This document shows positions 59,750-64,000 of a DNA stretch of 64,000 nt, piece by piece. The notes beneath the pieces are model-generated. The model had not been told where the DNA came from. It worked only from the letters and a program-made list of their open reading frames with translations, and did not search any database. The position numbers and the translations under genes were made by a program. Location: NCBI GenBank assembly GCA_028023455.1, contig JAQFVV010006220.1, positions 8,041,852 to 8,105,851 of the forward strand. Reading direction: 5' to 3'. The DNA comes from Epiperipatus broadwayi. Its lineage: Eukaryota; Onychophora; Udeonychophora; Euonychophora; Peripatidae. Each line of letters opens with the position of its first letter. The stretch's first letter is position 1.

Positions 59750-61655
59750 AAAGCCAATAAACTCATCCAATGGGTTTATCATATGAATTATCTATTGCAT
59801 AGTAACAGCAGTTGAAAAAAATGAATAATAAATTGTCCAAATTCCTCTTTCATTCACACACCTATATTAACATTAGAAAAATAAGTCAATGAAAAAGAAT
59901 TACAATTTAATCAGAAATTAGGGATCAATTTTTTTCAAAATGAAATAATAGCAAATCTAATAAAAATTGTGATAAAGGTGACAAGAAACAGCAAATTATA
60001 ACCAATAATAATCAGATGCATTTTTTGATAATTGATTTTGCCTTTGAGAAAAGCATATAATGTACATACGAATCATGTGGCAAATCCTAAACACACAAAA
60101 AATCAATAATATAATTTTATACATATATAAATATTTCTAAAATCATACAACAATATCACTATCTAATAGATGTATTATAGCACTATACCATCATGTATTC
60201 ATTATAGTAGATAACTCTAGAATAAGATAAAGAGAACTGCTCCTGGAAGATCAAATCTTTTTGTCTTTAAAAATAGTTGTTATGAAGCTCAAAAATTAAA
60301 ATCTTGCATTAAATACTTTATTCAAAATAAAAAGTTCAATTAATAATAAAAAACTACATGATTTCTAGTATACAACAAAATCTCATTGCATCATTTCTAA
60401 TTCTACCATTTTCCCATAACATTCATCTGATCATAAGTTTCAAATGCCATAGAAATAATATTTTTTTCATGACTCCATTATTCTTCAAACTGTCATTCTA
60501 TTATAACAACTCATAAGCAGATTATTGTTTTATTTTTGTTTTTTTAAATGAAATGATATACGTACTTTTTTTGTTTTATCATATTTTTTTTTTAGACTAA
60601 GTAAAAATTTGCAAAAACTGTTGTCAAAAATAAAGCAATGCTACAGCAAGGACAGCTACAAGTTCTCACTTCTAAATTTTGAACAATTGTAAGCACTTCT
60701 GCATGTATTCATAAACCACTTTTATCCATTATTCTTGTTTAATATATTTTGGTTCTGTTATAATTTTCTAAAAATAAATTTAAGTGATATATATTAATCT
60801 TTGTTCTCTGTTTTTTTTTTTTGGATTTATGAAGAGTTAAAAATACTACTGTAAAGAGAAGGCTTATGAACACTTGCTTCCAACTTTTAATTTACAGAAA
60901 GAAGTTCCATATATATTTGTATGCATCTTCATCTGTTATTTAGGTTTATTATATTTTATTCCTACTATAGTTTTGTTCTTTAAAACAAAAGTGAAACAAC
61001 ATGCAATAATTTTTGCTCTTCATTCTTTGGGAATTGTGTGATAACTATGAAATAATGTTGAGAATAAGCTTAATCAAAAAATAGGTATGCGTTCATTGCA
61101 TTCACTTCTGTACATATTTAAATACACAATTTTTATCTGTTATTTTGGTTTATTATATTTCATTGATATTATTATTTGGTTTCATTATAATACATAATTA
61201 ATTTTCTTAAATAAAAGAAGATAGTGAAATTGAAGTTATTCACCACCAATTTTACTAAAACTTGTGAAATATTGATAAAAGTTCTCAAGTTATGTAGTAT
61301 CACATACACATATAATATGATGATAACAATAATATAAATGTTTTAATTCTACAAAGATCCTACTTTGATTTGAAGCATAAAGTTGCACAAAAATATCAAC
61401 TATGTGCTTCAGTAAGTAATGAATTAAATTTTATTAATAATTATAAAACCTTGAATTATGATTTTAAAAATGTTTTATTTATATTATGTTATTTGTAAAA
61501 TTAAAATTATTACAGAATATAAATATAAAATATTTGCAAACTCAAATCTCTATTCAGCAATTTATATATATTTTTTTAAAAAAACATTACAAGTAATAAC
61601 TATGATATTAAAATCATATATATATCACATGATCACCATTTCTTATGCTTGCTTA
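59750..61655. other. AT-rich stretch with a diverged tandem repeat
   Basis: Around 60,693-61,215 a unit of about 205 bp recurs three times. Shared words are CTTCTGYAYRTAT, TTATCYGTTATT and GGTTTATTATATTT. No gene supported. Confidence 0.5.
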
Positions 61656-61660
61656 TAACT

Positions 61661-62226
61661 GTTATTAAATTAGGCAAAAACTCATTATATGTATTGCCAC
61701 CCTGCAAGCTAGAGTAATCAATGGATGCCAGAAGGTTTGTGCATAAAATCCCCATCTAGTGTCTACTCATCCAATATTCCCAGACTAGTTCCTGGCTTGT
61801 GGCCTTCGCCAGTGAGGAACCTTGGATCTGAGAGCACTGTGCCTAGATCTTAGGATCTAATGCAACCCTCCAGCAGCCACCTTTTATCTCTACTTAACTA
61901 CAAAATTATGAGTATTAAATTGAAAACACCTTAATCCAAGCCCATCATGACTATAAGGTATTTTCAATTCAATACTCATAGTTTTGTAGTTAAGCAGAGA
62001 TAAAAGATGGCTGCTGGAGGGTTGCATTAGATCCTAAGATCTAGGCACAGTGCTCTCAGATCCAAGGCTCCTCACTGGCGAAGGTCACAAGCCAGGAACT
62101 AGTCTGGGAATATTTGATGAGTAGGCACTAGATGGGGATTTTATGCACAAACCTTCTGGCATCCATTGATTACTCTAGCTTGCAGTGTGGCAATACGTAT
62201 AGTGAGTTTTTGCCTGTTTTAATAAC
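61661..62226. repeat. near-perfect 566-bp palindrome
   Basis: Two arms of 273 bp each (61,661-61,933 and 61,954-62,226) with a 20-base loop. By eye about 14 positions differ and no gap is needed. Arms carry TTCGCCAGTGAGGA, GGATCTGAGAGCACTGTGCC and CCAGCAGCCA and are far less AT-rich than the flanks. The tips are GTTATTAAA...AGGCAAAAAC. No open frame of note. A transcript would fold into a long hairpin. It could be a fold-back transposon or a duplicated, inverted insertion. Confidence 0.9.
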
Positions 62227-62229
62227 ATA

Positions 62230-64000
62230 TATATATATATACACATACATACATGATGAAATAATAAATAATAAATATTTTGAATTATAAAATCATATTT
62301 GTACCTGAACGGCCATTTTGAATGTCCAAAAAAAATTACAGGACATATAATTTTAAATGAAATTTCTAATTTATTACAATAAATATATATATATTTTTAG
62401 AAAGTGCAAATATGAAAGAATGTAATAAGGCTGATAAAATAGTCATTACCAAAAAAAAAAAAAAAAAATTAAAAAAGGAGATTTTTTTATATTTTTATAC
62501 ATATTTATTTTTACATTGGTTCACAAATTCTCAATTTTGAAAGGTATAACTTAAAATTACAGCTTCATAGACAGCTTCATCACATGCATCTCAAAATGCT
62601 GAAAAAAATGATATATATAATGTCTTACCTGAGATAATTTTTCTATGCAAAAATTACAAAAACAGTGTGATTGGTAAGTTCCATTTTTACTAGCCGCCCT
62701 ACATGTTCTACTTTTATAACAGAGTATATGCTAGAAATGTTTGGTTGTCCTTGCATGCAGGTATCTGTTAGAAATATGTTTGGTTTTTAGTGGGGAAAAA
62801 AATAACAAATAATTTACAAGATGTTGAGGACTTTAGTAAATTATATAGTAATGTATAGTATAGTATAATATTATTATATATTACTTTTATTATGTTACAT
62901 TAGTGAAAAATGGTGTGTGACCTAAAATGTGTATTCTTTTCAACTAAATAAAATGTACTCAAAAAATAAATATCAAACAAAAATTTCTCCAAGATAAAAT
63001 GAACAAGAAAAATCAAAAAATATCAAAATAAACAAATTTATTATGAGCACTGATTATATATGTGTGTGGGAAATGAAATATTAGAGTGGACAGGGTATAT
63101 GATGAGTGTAGATGTGCATGTTTTTATATTATTCAAATGTATTGTCTAAAATTCTATTGTGTCTATATTGTTTTCTATATGTATATATCAAATTCTATCG
63201 TATATATATTCTTTTTTGCATATATATATAATTCTATTGTGTATATATTGTTTTATATGTGTATATATATAATAAAGAGTTATAAACTAGGTGAGAAAAA
63301 TAATTCAAAAAAACGTTTTTATATTATTTCACCTGTATTATATCATATATATATATTATATCTATATTTATATAAAAAAAAAGTAATAAAAAGTAGGTCA
63401 CAAAACAAATTGAAGTAAAAGAATTTACATTTCAAATGTGCTTTTTATCTAAAAGTTTATCGTTTTTATAAAAAGAGAGTTCTAAAACTAGGTCAGAAAA
63501 ATATTAAATGTTTTTATATTATTTCATCTGTATTATATCATATATATATATATATTACTTTTAATTATATTTAATTATAGAAAACAACAATAATAATAAA
63601 AATAATAATAATAAAACAAACTGAAATACTCGCAGAATCCTATCTAAATGTTAGCATCAGTTTCAAATTTGAATCCAATTATGAAGGCATTATTATTATA
63701 AATAAATCCAACAGTAATCCTTATACATTTTTGATATAATCTTTATTTTTTATTTTTAAGCTTTTAACTTTTTTTTTACAAAAAAATTTGTTTCTACTAA
63801 GAGGGCTTATAAAAGCGCTTACGTAAATGAACGTAATTATTACCCTGTAAAACAAGTTCAATGGACAGTAAATCATATTTACGGTAACTAAATCTAAAAA
63901 ACAAAAGAAAAATAAAAAAATTAAAAATTGTATTTTACAAAAACTTTCATAAAAAATCCAAATTTTATCGTAAAAATAAAAGTTATAGCTCATTTTAACC
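62230..64000. other. AT-rich stretch with short repeats
   Basis: Three 40-bp units around ATTCTATTGTGTATATATTG (63,150-63,272). A direct repeat of about 85 bp, AAGAG...CTAGGT(G/C)AGAAAAAT to the TA run, at 63,273-63,358 and 63,470-63,555. A fragment of the 440-bp array repeat (GAGCACTGATTATATATGTG) near 63,044-63,070. Open frames at 63,086-63,418 and 63,721-63,993 are Tyr/Ile/Phe-rich products of these repeats, not genes. Confidence 0.6.

Noticed and set aside
63086-63993. Open frames of 110 and 90 codons
   Set aside because: Tyr/Ile/Phe-rich translation of TA-rich repeats.

Overview
The window is strongly AT-rich eukaryotic DNA with long A/T runs, TA and CA microsatellites and no extended open reading frame. 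The transposon families (Tigger/pogo, APE-type LINEs, a Ty3-like LTR element primed by a tRNA-Lys-type sequence, tRNA-derived SINEs, fold-back elements) and the possible splice signals indicate a metazoan, most likely an invertebrate with large introns and spacers. I cannot name the species. There is no bacterial operon, rRNA gene, intact tRNA gene or CRISPR array.

Layout. 0-9.5 kb: short tandem repeats, a possible ISXO2/Merlin-type transposase scrap, two fold-back elements (3.0-3.9 and 4.8-5.65 kb), two Tigger/pogo-like remnants (6.1-7.4 and 8.2-9.5 kb) and a tRNA-derived SINE head. 11.98-12.14 kb: a possible C2H2 zinc-finger relic. 13.1-15.9 kb: a 440-bp tandem array that flips orientation in its middle. 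18.0-18.8 kb: an inverted array built on a short hairpin. 18.9-22.4 kb: an LTR retrotransposon with both LTRs and its primer binding site but almost no interior. 22.7-23.6 kb: two SINE copies. 25.1-30.16 kb: a near full-length but decayed LINE (ORF1 with zinc knuckles, endonuclease, reverse transcriptase, C-terminal Cys cluster). 42.3-42.75 kb: a decayed Tigger transposase. 52.4 kb and 53.7-56.65 kb: pieces of RTE/CFDP2-like LINEs. 61.66-62.23 kb: a near-perfect 566-bp palindrome.

Possible host exons are few and tentative. The best is a terminal exon on the minus strand (49,560-49,711) behind a strong splice acceptor. Others are a start-codon exon on the minus strand (34,327-34,456) with CCAAT boxes and a palindromic octamer upstream, and several short open segments inside islands at about 35.9-40.2, 43.9-44.5 and 57.1-59.75 kb. 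These islands lack the long homopolymers seen elsewhere and look different in texture. I recognise none of these exon candidates by family.

The features do not form a pathway. The window reads as intron or intergenic DNA that has absorbed many mobile elements, several of which have become inverted or palindromic. The most unusual items are the large inverted structures, the orientation switch in the 440-bp array, the LTR pair with no coding interior, and the low-homopolymer islands.
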